From positions 62,001-126,000 of the forward strand of contig JAJEJC010000006.1 of NCBI GenBank assembly GCA_022828105.1: a stretch of DNA of 64,000 nucleotides, given 5' to 3'. Position numbers and translations under genes: made by a program. This stretch comes from Dehalococcoidia bacterium. Lineage in GTDB: Bacteria > Chloroflexota > Dehalococcoidia > Bin125. Position 1 is the stretch's first letter. The number at the start of each line of letters is the position of its first letter. Below the pieces are notes generated by a model, which saw only the letters and a program-made list of their open reading frames with translations, had not been told where the DNA came from and did not search any database. Shown here piece after piece: positions 35,685 to 43,986 of this stretch.

Positions 35685-37019
35685 CTAGCGCCCGCCGGCC
35701 AGCGGCGGCTCATCCGCCAGCGTCCCGTCGGCGATGAAGCCGGCGATCTCCGCTGCCGAGAAGCCCAGCTCCTCGCATATCGCGCGGTTGTCGCCGCCCA
35801 ACCTCGGCGCAGGCCGCATCTCCGGACGTTCCTGATCGCTGAAGCGGATCGGGAAGCCGCCGTACTCGTACACGCCAACGCCGGGCTGATCCCACTCGAC
35901 GATGAACTCCCGCTCCCGCAGCTGCGCCGACCGCATGAGGTCGCCGTTCGTGAGCACCGGCAGAGCCGTCACCTCGGCCGCCTGCAGACGCTCCGCCAGC
36001 GCGAACCGATCCTGCGGCCGGGTCCACTCCGAGATCAGCAGATCCAGCTCGTCGTGATGCGCAAACCGCCCGTCAACCGTGTCGAAGCGCGAGTCTGCAA
36101 TCCTCGGATCGTCGACAACCCTGCGGAAACGCCGCCAGGCCTCGTCATCCTCGATCGTGATCGCAATCCACATGTCCATCGACTCGCGCGAGTCAGGACG
36201 CTCGTCGCGGCAACGGTAGACGCCCTGCGGCGCGCAGTCGCGGGATAGGTTGCCGCGCGTCGGCGCCTGTCCCTGGACAGAGGTTTCGAGCAGCAACTCG
36301 CCCGAGATTGCGGCGTACGTCTGGAGCTGGGACAGGTCGACGAAACAGCCCTGCCCCGTCTCTTCTCGCTCCCACAGCGCCGCCAGCACGGCGAACGTGC
36401 CGTGCAGCCCGCCGACCGGATCGGGGAAGGCGTGGCCCATCTTCATCGGTCCGCCCTCGGCGTATCCCGTAGCCGAGGCCGCGCCAGAGTGCGCTTCCAG
36501 CACCGGCCCGTACGACACCCGCTGGCGGAAGGGTCCCGTGTGACCGTAGCCGGTGCAGGAGACCGAGATGATCTGCGGGTTCCAGTGGCTGACCGTCTCA
36601 TAGTCGATGCCCAGGCTCTTCACGCCGCGCGGGCTGAAGTTGTCGACGATTACGTCCGACGCTTCGACCAGCCGACGCCAGATGCGCTTGCCCGACTCCG
36701 ACTTCAAGTCGGCGCAGAGTCCGCGCTTGTTGCGGTTGAGCTTGTTGAAGATGCCCGCCCGGTTCCACGGATCGGGACCGGGCTGCCCTTCGGGATAGAC
36801 CGATGCCCGCAGCGTCGGCTCGACCTCCTCGCCGCGCCGCCAGTCGTCCAGCGCCGCTCGCAGGGCCGGGTCGTCGGGCAGGTGTCCGCCGCGGGCGCTG
36901 TCCTGCTCGATCTTGATCACGTCCGCGCCGAGGTCGCCCAGCATCCGCCCGACCAGCGGCCCCGCCCAGGCATAGCCGAACTCGAGCACGCGAATTCCCG
37001 ACAACATGCCGTCAGCCAC
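35685..37019 (-). CDS. CaiB/BaiF CoA-transferase with catalytic Asp
   Basis: 444 residues from a GTG at 37019 with GGAG in place; an ATG at 37007 is an alternative. GIRVLEFGYAWAGPLVGRMLGDLGADVIKIEQ, NRNKRGLCADLK and VIVDNFSPRGVKSLGIDY are family III signatures. FPDPVGGLHGTFAVLAALWERE contains the catalytic aspartate. An insert of about 50 residues near 36-85 separates it from the 16790-20745 group. The start overlaps the stop of another CoA-transferase gene that lacks this aspartate, so the two probably make a heteromeric enzyme. Confidence 0.9.
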   Translation of the reverse strand: MADGMLSGIRVLEFGYAWAGPLVGRMLGDLGADVIKIEQDSARGGHLPDDPALRAALDDWRRGEEVEPTLRASVYPEGQPGPDPWNRAGIFNKLNRNKRGLCADLKSESGKRIWRRLVEASDVIVDNFSPRGVKSLGIDYETVSHWNPQIISVSCTGYGHTGPFRQRVSYGPVLEAHSGAASATGYAEGGPMKMGHAFPDPVGGLHGTFAVLAALWEREETGQGCFVDLSQLQTYAAISGELLLETSVQGQAPTRGNLSRDCAPQGVYRCRDERPDSRESMDMWIAITIEDDEAWRRFRRVVDDPRIADSRFDTVDGRFAHHDELDLLISEWTRPQDRFALAERLQAAEVTALPVLTNGDLMRSAQLREREFIVEWDQPGVGVYEYGGFPIRFSDQERPEMRPAPRLGGDNRAICEELGFSAAEIAGFIADGTLADEPPLAGGR

Positions 37020-38229
37020 CGTTCGCTCCACCCCGCACACCGCGCACGATGCGCACGACGCCCGCTTCGTCCAGTTTCGCAATCTCGCTCTCCAGGAATC
37101 CGGCCTCAGCCAGGATTTCTGCCGAGTGCGCACCCAGTTCCGGAGCGGCTCGAAGTGATTCCGGAGCCGACGGCAACGCAAACGGCACGCCGGGCATCTT
37201 GGCCGAGCCGCCAAGTGCTTCCGGGTATGCCCAGTAGGCGCGCGCCTGGAGCTGTTCGTCTTCCAGCACCTCGTCCATCGCGAGCACGGCGCTGGCCGGC
37301 ACGTGATGCGACTGCAAGTGCTCGACCACCTCGGTGCGAGTACGGGCCATCAGGAAGGGGGCGAACCGACCGTCGATCTCCTCGGCCGCGTCGAAGCGCA
37401 GCCCTGCGGTCGCATAGCGAGGGTCGTGCGCCATCTCCGGCAGGTCCAATGCGATGCAGAGATTGATCCACTGCGCCAGCGTCGGCGCGGCGATGCAGAC
37501 CCAGCCGTCGCTGACCGGCATCAGGGAGACGGGATGATGCGCCTCGGCGTGTCGATTGCTGGCGCGGTGCTTGATCCGTCCCTGGTGCGACCACATGACG
37601 AGGCTCCACTGGTGCGAGGACGCCATGGCCTCCATCGCGCCCACATCGACGAGCTGGCCGCGACCGCTCGTCCGACGCGACCAGAGGGCCGCCATCGCCC
37701 CGACGGCGGCCGTCACTCCGGCCACGTAGGACGCCCACGGTCCCGCGCCCTGCAGCGGCTCGCGCTGCGGATCGCCGGTCAGATAGAGATAGCCGCCGGC
37801 CGCCCAGTCGGTCAGGTCGGAGGATCGCCAGCCGGCCCAGGGACCGGTCAGACCGTAGGACGTCGCTGAAACGTGGATCAGCCTCGGACGGGTCGCACGG
37901 ACGCGGCGGTCGAAGTCCAGCGCCGCGTCCGCCGGCATCGAGCTGACGACCACATCGGCGGCATCGAGCAGCCGGCCGAGCGCTTCGAATCCTTGGGGCG
38001 AAGTCCAGTCGAGCGAGACGCCGCGCTTCCAGGCCGAGAGACACTCGAAGGCGGCGCTTCGTGCAGGCTGTTCCGCATTGAGCAACGGCGGTCGAGTGCG
38101 CAGCGCCGAGCCGTCGATGCGCTCGATCAGCGTGACCTGCGCGCCGGCGGTCGCCAGCAGCCGCGCGCAGTAGGCTCCGGCGACCGTCTCGCTCAGGTCC
38201 AGCACCCGCAGTTGCGACATTCCCGCCAT
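37012..38229 (-). CDS. CaiB/BaiF CoA-transferase-like protein lacking the catalytic Asp
   Basis: 405 residues. LRVLDLSETVAGAYCARLLATAGAQVTLIE and SAWKRGVSLDW mark the family fold. At the position aligned with the nucleophilic aspartate the sequence reads GPWASYVAGVTAAVGAMAALW, with Ser in place of Asp (counting 16 residues back from the shared AAL-aromatic block). It is therefore probably inactive alone and serves as a structural partner of the next gene, which has the Asp. Comparable unequal pairs are known among class III CoA-transferases acting on benzylsuccinate. An ATG nine bases in (38220) is an alternative start. Confidence 0.82.
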   Translation of the reverse strand: MAGMSQLRVLDLSETVAGAYCARLLATAGAQVTLIERIDGSALRTRPPLLNAEQPARSAAFECLSAWKRGVSLDWTSPQGFEALGRLLDAADVVVSSMPADAALDFDRRVRATRPRLIHVSATSYGLTGPWAGWRSSDLTDWAAGGYLYLTGDPQREPLQGAGPWASYVAGVTAAVGAMAALWSRRTSGRGQLVDVGAMEAMASSHQWSLVMWSHQGRIKHRASNRHAEAHHPVSLMPVSDGWVCIAAPTLAQWINLCIALDLPEMAHDPRYATAGLRFDAAEEIDGRFAPFLMARTRTEVVEHLQSHHVPASAVLAMDEVLEDEQLQARAYWAYPEALGGSAKMPGVPFALPSAPESLRAAPELGAHSAEILAEAGFLESEIAKLDEAGVVRIVRGVRGGANGG

Positions 38230-38241
38230 GCGAGAGACCCT

Positions 38242-39132
38242 CTACACCTTCGCCACGGGCACGACGCCCTCGTAGATGCCGGGCATCCATTTGCCATCCG
38301 GGCCGAGCGCCTGCTCAATCATCACCGGCGCCATGTCTTTCGCGGCCGCGTAGAGATCCGCGACGTCATGAAACGATCCGAACGAGGCAGCCCTGAGTCC
38401 GGGCCGCCAGATCACCGTGGGCACTTCCGAGCCGAACTGGTCGATCTCCGCCTTGGTCCGCTCCTGAACGGCGATCTCCATCGAGCGCATGAGCAGATCC
38501 ACCAACCCGCGCGGTCGGTACGGCGACGGCTGCACGCCGAGATCAACGGCCAGCGTTTGTGTCGCGCCCTGGAACAGCGCGGTCTCGAGGTCGAGACCCG
38601 AGGAGAGGCCGCCGTCGACGCACCAGTCGTCCTCGAGCCGCACCGGCGGAAACAGCCCCGGCACAGCAATCGAAGCCATCACGGAGGCCAGCAGTTCACC
38701 ACTGGAGACCACGTGCTTGCGACCGCTGGAGAGGCTGGTGGTCACGACGAACAGGGGGATTTCCGTGGCCGATATCTCATCGATCGCGACGTGCGGCCTG
38801 AACAGATTGCGCAGGAAGCGATTGGAGTACAGCGATGTCCCCCGAGTCAGCAGATTGCGTCCGATTCTGAGCAAGTTGCGATGCCAGAGCCGCGTGCTGC
38901 GCAGTTCCATCCAGAGATCGGCCAGCCCGTCGATGCTGTTCGGGTGGAGAGCCAGGAACGCCCCGTTGACGGCGCCTACCGACGAGCCCACGATCAGATC
39001 AGGTCGGACGCCCTTGCGGATCAGTTCCTCGATGAACGGCACCTGGACAATTCCCGACGCGCCACCACCACTGAGGACTAGCGCAAGCCGCGGTTCGCGG
39101 GCAAGTGGGACTGATTGTTGCGCAAGGGGCAT
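38242..39132 (-). CDS. Patatin-like phospholipase
   Basis: 296 residues. LSGGGASGIVQVPFIEELI at residues 20-38 gives the glycine-rich oxyanion hole (GGGASG); IVGSSVGAVNGAF puts the catalytic serine at 51 in GxSxG; CVDGGLSSG gives Asp173 in the DGG motif. The complete Ser/Asp dyad indicates a lipid acyl hydrolase. No signal peptide or TM segment is visible. It is 12 bases upstream of the CoA-transferase pair on the same strand, which would place a released fatty acid beside CoA-transferase activity; that link is inferred. Confidence 0.88.
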   Translation of the reverse strand: MPLAQQSVPLAREPRLALVLSGGGASGIVQVPFIEELIRKGVRPDLIVGSSVGAVNGAFLALHPNSIDGLADLWMELRSTRLWHRNLLRIGRNLLTRGTSLYSNRFLRNLFRPHVAIDEISATEIPLFVVTTSLSSGRKHVVSSGELLASVMASIAVPGLFPPVRLEDDWCVDGGLSSGLDLETALFQGATQTLAVDLGVQPSPYRPRGLVDLLMRSMEIAVQERTKAEIDQFGSEVPTVIWRPGLRAASFGSFHDVADLYAAAKDMAPVMIEQALGPDGKWMPGIYEGVVPVAKV

Positions 39133-39193
39133 GGGACCTCACCCTATTCCTCTCGTAGGTCAGAGAGGAGCGATAGGGGACGCACGCGCATGC

Positions 39194-39628
39194 TTACGCT
39201 TGCGGCCTTCGATCGGGCACGATTTCGGTCAGGATGCCGTCGGTCGTCTTGGGATGGAAGAACGAAGCGGTGATTTCGTCAATGGGCCCGCCAAAGTCGA
39301 TGTACTGGAGTCCACGCTGCATGAAGAGCTTGGTGTCGCCGACGACATCCGTCGAGCCGTAGCCCAGATGATGCAGCCCGGGTCCCCTGCGCTCGAGGAA
39401 TCGGCCGATCCCGCTCTGGTTGTCGTCCGGCAGCAGAATCTCGATGCGCGTCTCGCCAAGATTGACCTTGACGAAGAAGATTCTGGTTCGCTCGGGCGCG
39501 AAGTAGCCGCCCTTTGGGTAGGGCGTGCGATCGGTGTCGCGCTCGAGTCCAAGTTGGTCAACGAGCACGGCCAGCGACTCCTCCAGCGTGTTTGCGACGA
39601 TGCCCACGTGATCGAGATAGGTAATCAT
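39194..39628 (-). CDS. VOC-family metalloprotein (methylmalonyl-CoA epimerase-like)
   Basis: 144 residues with two beta-alpha-beta-beta-beta modules. YLDHVGIVANTLEESLAVL at the N-terminus gives the first metal His; RIEILLPDD and GPGLHHLGYGSTDV supply Glu and the second His; DGILTEIVPD ends with the final Glu ligand. The pattern matches methylmalonyl-CoA epimerase and glyoxalase I relatives. With biotin carboxylase subunits elsewhere in the window, an epimerase in propionyl-CoA metabolism is plausible, but no mutase is seen, so the assignment stays at family level. Confidence 0.82.
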   Translation of the reverse strand: MITYLDHVGIVANTLEESLAVLVDQLGLERDTDRTPYPKGGYFAPERTRIFFVKVNLGETRIEILLPDDNQSGIGRFLERRGPGLHHLGYGSTDVVGDTKLFMQRGLQYIDFGGPIDEITASFFHPKTTDGILTEIVPDRRPQA

Positions 39629-39675
39629 GCGTGCTCCAAGCCGTAGCCGTTGACTGGCGCCAAGATAATCGACGC

Positions 39676-41061
39676 CTATTGCAACCGCCTGAGCGTCGGT
39701 GAGAACAGGCCGAACAGGGCGAGCGCGGCCAGCAGCATGATCGCGACGACGAACACGGCCAGGCGGATACCGACCAGCTCGGCGACGATGCCGAGCACGA
39801 ACACTCCACCCTGCATGACCGCGAACTGCATCATCAGCACCGACATCGCGCGGCCGCGATAGGCCGGCTCGGCCTGTTCCTGGATCAGCGCCGAGGCCAT
39901 CGCCATGCGTCCCGACTGGCCGATGCCCATCAGGATCATGATCGGCAGGCTCAGCCAGATCCAGGGCGAGATCGCCATGCCCAGGATCGATCCGCCGAGG
40001 AACACGCCCATCAGGATCAACAGCTTGCCGCGGCCGCTGCGCCGCAGCGAGGCGATGATCAACGCAGCGAGGAACGCTCCGATTGCCGAGAAGGTCATGA
40101 ACAGCGCAGCGAGGGCCGGACCCGCGTCAAAGGCATCCTGCACAAATCCAGGCAACAGCCCCTGGAAGGGCGTGCCCAGCATCGAGATGAAGAAGGCAAG
40201 CAGCAGGACCATGCGCAGCACGCGGTGTCGGGCGATGTAGCGGAAGCCGTCGCCGATGTCGCGGAACGCCTCGCGGACGCCGCCGCGTCCGCGACCGGCC
40301 TGCGCGGCGACCGTTGGAATCGGCAGCATCGTGACCATCGCCAGCGCGTAGCAGCCGGCCATCGAGTAGAACGTGACTCCCGCGCCGGCAGTCGCAAGCA
40401 GCACGCCGCCGATCAGTGGCGCGCCGAACTGCATCATGTTCATCGCCGCCGTGTTCAGCGCCACGCCGTTCATGATCCGCTCGGGCGGCACGATCTCCGA
40501 GACCATCGCCTGCCGCGCCGGCACCATCAGGGCGACCAGGACGCCCTGGGACACGGACGAGATCAGCAGGTGCCAGAACTCGAGGATGCCCAGGACCGCC
40601 AGGGATCCGATTACGAACGCGTTGAGCAAGCCGACGAACTGGAAGAGCTGGGTCACCGACTTCTTGGGGTAGCGGTCGGCCAGGACGCCGCCATACGGCC
40701 CAAGCAGGAACTGTACGAGTCCGCTGACCAGCGCGACCAGTCCAACCGCGGCGTAGGACTCGGTCAGTTCATAGACGAGGAAGGTGCGGACGAACATCTG
40801 GCCGATGGCCGAGTACATCTGGCGCAGCGTCGAGACAAAGAACCAGCGGAAGGCTGAGTCGCGGAACGACTCAAAGGTCCGCACGCGCCGGCCGAACATT
40901 CGCATCGGTGGAGCGGCAGGGGTAGTGCCCTCCTCTCCCTGCGCCATCTCCCCCCGCGTTGCGGGGGGAGAAAGAACTTGCTGAGAGGCAGAGTGCGCCC
41001 GGTAGTCGTGCTGGCGAGCGCGTCGCGCGACGACGGAGTCGGTCGGCGGCTTAACCGCCAT
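39676..41061 (-). CDS. Major facilitator superfamily transporter
   Basis: 461 residues with about 12 membrane segments and GGVLADRYPKKSV as motif A. Closely similar in layout to the transporter at 4946-6247. Starts: the ATG at 41061 overlaps the stop of the preceding gene by 11 bases, suggesting coupling, but its first 50 residues are unusual because part (SPPATRGEMAQGEEG, about 31-45) is encoded by palindromic repeat copy d. An ATG at 40905, just before RMFGRRVRTFESF, would exclude the repeat but lacks a well-placed ribosome site. The substrate is unknown. Confidence 0.87.
   Translation of the reverse strand: MAVKPPTDSVVARRARQHDYRAHSASQQVLSPPATRGEMAQGEEGTTPAAPPMRMFGRRVRTFESFRDSAFRWFFVSTLRQMYSAIGQMFVRTFLVYELTESYAAVGLVALVSGLVQFLLGPYGGVLADRYPKKSVTQLFQFVGLLNAFVIGSLAVLGILEFWHLLISSVSQGVLVALMVPARQAMVSEIVPPERIMNGVALNTAAMNMMQFGAPLIGGVLLATAGAGVTFYSMAGCYALAMVTMLPIPTVAAQAGRGRGGVREAFRDIGDGFRYIARHRVLRMVLLLAFFISMLGTPFQGLLPGFVQDAFDAGPALAALFMTFSAIGAFLAALIIASLRRSGRGKLLILMGVFLGGSILGMAISPWIWLSLPIMILMGIGQSGRMAMASALIQEQAEPAYRGRAMSVLMMQFAVMQGGVFVLGIVAELVGIRLAVFVVAIMLLAALALFGLFSPTLRRLQ
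40928..40972. repeat. Palindromic repeat, family 1, copy d
   Basis: CATCTCCCCCCGCGTTGCGGGGGGAG preceded by a CCTCCTCTCCCTGCG arm, in the orientation of copy a. It lies either in the first 50 codons of the MFS gene or just ahead of its true start, depending on which ATG is used. Confidence 0.75.
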
Positions 41062-41842
41062 AGTGCCATCCGGTGTAGAGCGAGGTCAGCGGGCCCTCGT
41101 CAATCGGCAGCGCATCGCCGTCGAAGACGCGGCAGAGCGCGAGGACGTGCTCGCCGATGGGAATGAACTGGTTGGCTTCGGCCGCGACCCAGGCGAGGGA
41201 GTCTTCCAGCACCGGAGCGCCGGCCTCGAGCGAGGGATGCTCCAACTGCTGGTAGGCGACGCCGCGCATCTTGTCGGGCGCGGCGAATTCGGACGAGCGG
41301 CCCTCGATCTTTGAGGGGTCCGAGGGTTGCAGGAACCGCGCGGCGAGATCCATGCCCGACTCGGGCAACAGACTGACCGTGAGCTGCCGCGTCTCACGCA
41401 GATTGCGCAGCGAAGTCGCATCGCGCTCGAATGAGACGCAGAGGATGCGCGGCTTGAACGACACCTGCATCACCCAGTCGGCGACCATCGCATTGGCTGC
41501 GCCTTCCGCAGTGACGGTGCCGATCACGTAGATGCCGTAGGGCAGATGCTGCAGCGCGGATCGAATCCGCGCGTCGCGGCGCCGCTCGCGAGGACTCAGG
41601 GCGCGATCGTTCCTCTGCGGTTCGAATTCGATCTCGACCGTTGGCGTGTCCGCGCCCAGAAGCAGGTCGATGGCGGCGTTGAGCTCCAGCATGCGGACGC
41701 CGGCGGCCTCGTCATCAGGATTGGCGTCGGGGTGGTAGATGCGAGCGAGCCGCCGATAGCGGTCGCGAATCGTGTCGCGGTCTGCGCACAAGCCGACGCC
41801 CAGCAGCGCTGCAGCATCGGCCGCCGTACTCGGAATCGGCAT
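41051..41842 (-). CDS. J-domain fused to flavin-reductase-like FMN-binding domain
   Basis: 263 residues. Residues about 7-62 are a DnaJ J-domain: AAALLGVGLCADRDTIRDRYRRLARIYHPDANPDDEAA, with the HPD motif at 37-39 that stimulates Hsp70 ATPase. Residues about 95-255 form a flavin reductase-like split-barrel domain: LPYGIYVIGTVTAEGAANAMVADWVMQVSF, LCVSFERDATSLRNLRETRQLTVSLL and FIPIGEHVLALCRVFDG. This pairing is unusual. One reading is a flavoenzyme that recruits DnaK; another is that the J-domain is a leftover interaction module. It sits between the peptidase gene upstream and the MFS gene downstream. Confidence 0.85.
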   Translation of the reverse strand: MPIPSTAADAAALLGVGLCADRDTIRDRYRRLARIYHPDANPDDEAAGVRMLELNAAIDLLLGADTPTVEIEFEPQRNDRALSPRERRRDARIRSALQHLPYGIYVIGTVTAEGAANAMVADWVMQVSFKPRILCVSFERDATSLRNLRETRQLTVSLLPESGMDLAARFLQPSDPSKIEGRSSEFAAPDKMRGVAYQQLEHPSLEAGAPVLEDSLAWVAAEANQFIPIGEHVLALCRVFDGDALPIDEGPLTSLYTGWHYGG

Positions 41843-41862
41843 TCTCTCTCCCTCGCCTGAGC

Positions 41863-43986
41863 CTAGAGGTAACGCTCGAAGTGGCGGGCGACACGGCGCT
41901 CCTGGTACTCGAGACCTGCCCGGTCGCGGGGCATGTGACGTTCGGCGGGGAACATCAGCAGGTCGTAATCGCGGTCGGCTTCGACGAGCGCCGTGATCAG
42001 TCTCGCCGTGTGACGGAAGTGGACGTTCTCGTCGACGCCGCCGTGAATCAGCAGCAGCTGACCGCGCAACTTGTCGGCGTGGGCCAGCAGCGAGCCCTCG
42101 CGGTAGCCCTCGACGTTGTTCTGCGGTGTGCCCATGTAGCGCTCGGTGTAGCCGGTGTCGTAGCCGTCCCAGTCGGAGACCGGCGCGCCCGCGACGCCGA
42201 CCTTGAACAGGTCGGGCCGGCGCAGCATCGACATCACGGTCATGTAGCCGCCATAGGACCAGCCGTAGACGCCGACCCGCTCGATGTCTGCCAGACCCTC
42301 GGCAGCAAGTTGCTCGACGACCGCCGCCTGGTCGTCCACTTCGATCGTGCCCATCTGGCGGTGCAGATGCGCCTCAAACTCCAGGCCGCGTCCGGCCATG
42401 CCGCGGTTGTCCAGCTTGAGCACGAGGAACCCCTGCTGGGCCAGGTACTGGGCGCGCAGATCAACGGTTAGTCCCCAGGCGTCAAGCACGGTCTGCGCGT
42501 GCGGACCGCCGTAGACCGCCACCAGCAGCGGATGCGGTCCGTCGTCGTCGGGCCGATAGAGCGCGCCGTACAGCGTCGTCCCGTCGGCGGCGGAGAACGT
42601 ACGCAGCTCGGGCGGCGCAAGTCCGAGCGGCTGCGCCGCCAGTTCGGACTGATGGAGCAGTAGCGGATCCGAGCCGTCGGCCGAGACCAACGACACCGAC
42701 GGCGGTTCACTGAGCGAAGAGTCGAGCATGGTCAGCCACTTGCCGTCGCGCGAGAGCGACGCCGAGTGCACGCCGCCCGGCAATGAGAGCGTCTCGATCT
42801 TGCCACCCGACAGGGATACCCGCTCCACGCGGCGTTCCAGCGGCGAACCGCGGGTCGAGGTGAAGACAACCCGTCCGCGTTCCTGGTCGACCCCAATCAC
42901 GCCATCGACGATCCACTCGCCCTCGGTCAGCGTGCGGATGGCGGAGCCGTCCGGCGCTTGCAGCGACAGATGCCGGTATCCGGTTGCCTCCGACGACCAG
43001 AGAAACGTCCCGTCGTCCAGACCGCGAGCGTCGTCGCCGACGTTGACCCATGGCTCCTGCAGTTCGTCGATCAGCGTGGTAGGCGCATCGGCGCTGACCG
43101 CAATCAGCCGCAGACGCTTCTGTTCACGATCGATCCATTGAGCGATCAGCCGTTGACCATCGTTGCCATCAGGCCACCAGGCGACTCGAACGAGATAACC
43201 GTCCTCGTCGGGCAACGGTTGCCTGACCGCCTCACCCCCCGACACAGGCACGACCCAGAGCGAGACTTCGGCGTTCGCGTCTCCCGCGAACGGGTAGCGG
43301 TGCGTCTCGACGTCCACGTCTTCGACGCCCTGATGCACGATCGGATACGGCGCGATATGTCGCTCGTCGACCCGCAGGTAGGCGATCCGACCGTCCTTCG
43401 ACCACCAGTGACCGCGAAGCTGGCCGAACTCCTCCTGGGCGATGTAGTCGGCCAGGCCGTGGGTGAGGCCGTCTTCGGCGCCCGACGTGAACTGCGTCGC
43501 TGTGCCATCGCCGTCAACGGCGATCACATGCAGTTCGCCGCCGCGTACGAAGGAGAGCTGCGTGCCATCCGGGCTCAGCGTCGGCGTCAACGCGCCCTGC
43601 GTGCCGTCCAGCTCTCGCAGCGGCTCGCCGTCGACGGAGACGCGCACGACTGGTCCGGGGATCATCAGTATGGGCGTCTCGGAGTCGGATGCCCATGAAT
43701 ATGCGCTGACGCCCAACTCTCGCATTCGGGTCCGCTCGCGCAGCAGCTCTTCCTCACGCGACATCGGCGCGTCTGCTCCGGGCCCGGCGATCACCGAACG
43801 CTCGCCGGTCTCGATATCGATCCGCCAGAGCGACCGCACCAGTCCGCCGTCGGCGCCATGCAACCAGGTCACGGCCTTGCTGTCGGGTGTGAAACCGATC
43901 ATTCCCGGCGCGTCCATGCCCGGACGCGGGTAGGTAGCGACATCCGAGATTGTCAGCCGCTCAGCCACTCGACGCACCCAACGCAT
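41863..43986 (-). CDS. S9-family dipeptidyl-peptidase IV-like serine peptidase
   Basis: 707 residues from the ATG at 43986. The N-terminal DPPIV-type beta-propeller (TPTLSPDGTQLSFVRGGELHVI, IAYLRVDERHIAPYPIVH) contains YIAQEEFG-type acidic residues near 185, matching the EE motif that binds the substrate N-terminus. The hydrolase domain has GWSYGGY (Ser577), HGGVDENVHF (Asp652) and ERHMPRD (His684). It would release dipeptides from peptide N-termini. It overlaps the 3' end of the M24 aminopeptidase gene by 26 bases, and both cut near proline, so they probably form a peptide-degrading unit. Confidence 0.9.
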   Translation of the reverse strand: MRWVRRVAERLTISDVATYPRPGMDAPGMIGFTPDSKAVTWLHGADGGLVRSLWRIDIETGERSVIAGPGADAPMSREEELLRERTRMRELGVSAYSWASDSETPILMIPGPVVRVSVDGEPLRELDGTQGALTPTLSPDGTQLSFVRGGELHVIAVDGDGTATQFTSGAEDGLTHGLADYIAQEEFGQLRGHWWSKDGRIAYLRVDERHIAPYPIVHQGVEDVDVETHRYPFAGDANAEVSLWVVPVSGGEAVRQPLPDEDGYLVRVAWWPDGNDGQRLIAQWIDREQKRLRLIAVSADAPTTLIDELQEPWVNVGDDARGLDDGTFLWSSEATGYRHLSLQAPDGSAIRTLTEGEWIVDGVIGVDQERGRVVFTSTRGSPLERRVERVSLSGGKIETLSLPGGVHSASLSRDGKWLTMLDSSLSEPPSVSLVSADGSDPLLLHQSELAAQPLGLAPPELRTFSAADGTTLYGALYRPDDDGPHPLLVAVYGGPHAQTVLDAWGLTVDLRAQYLAQQGFLVLKLDNRGMAGRGLEFEAHLHRQMGTIEVDDQAAVVEQLAAEGLADIERVGVYGWSYGGYMTVMSMLRRPDLFKVGVAGAPVSDWDGYDTGYTERYMGTPQNNVEGYREGSLLAHADKLRGQLLLIHGGVDENVHFRHTARLITALVEADRDYDLLMFPAERHMPRDRAGLEYQERRVARHFERYL

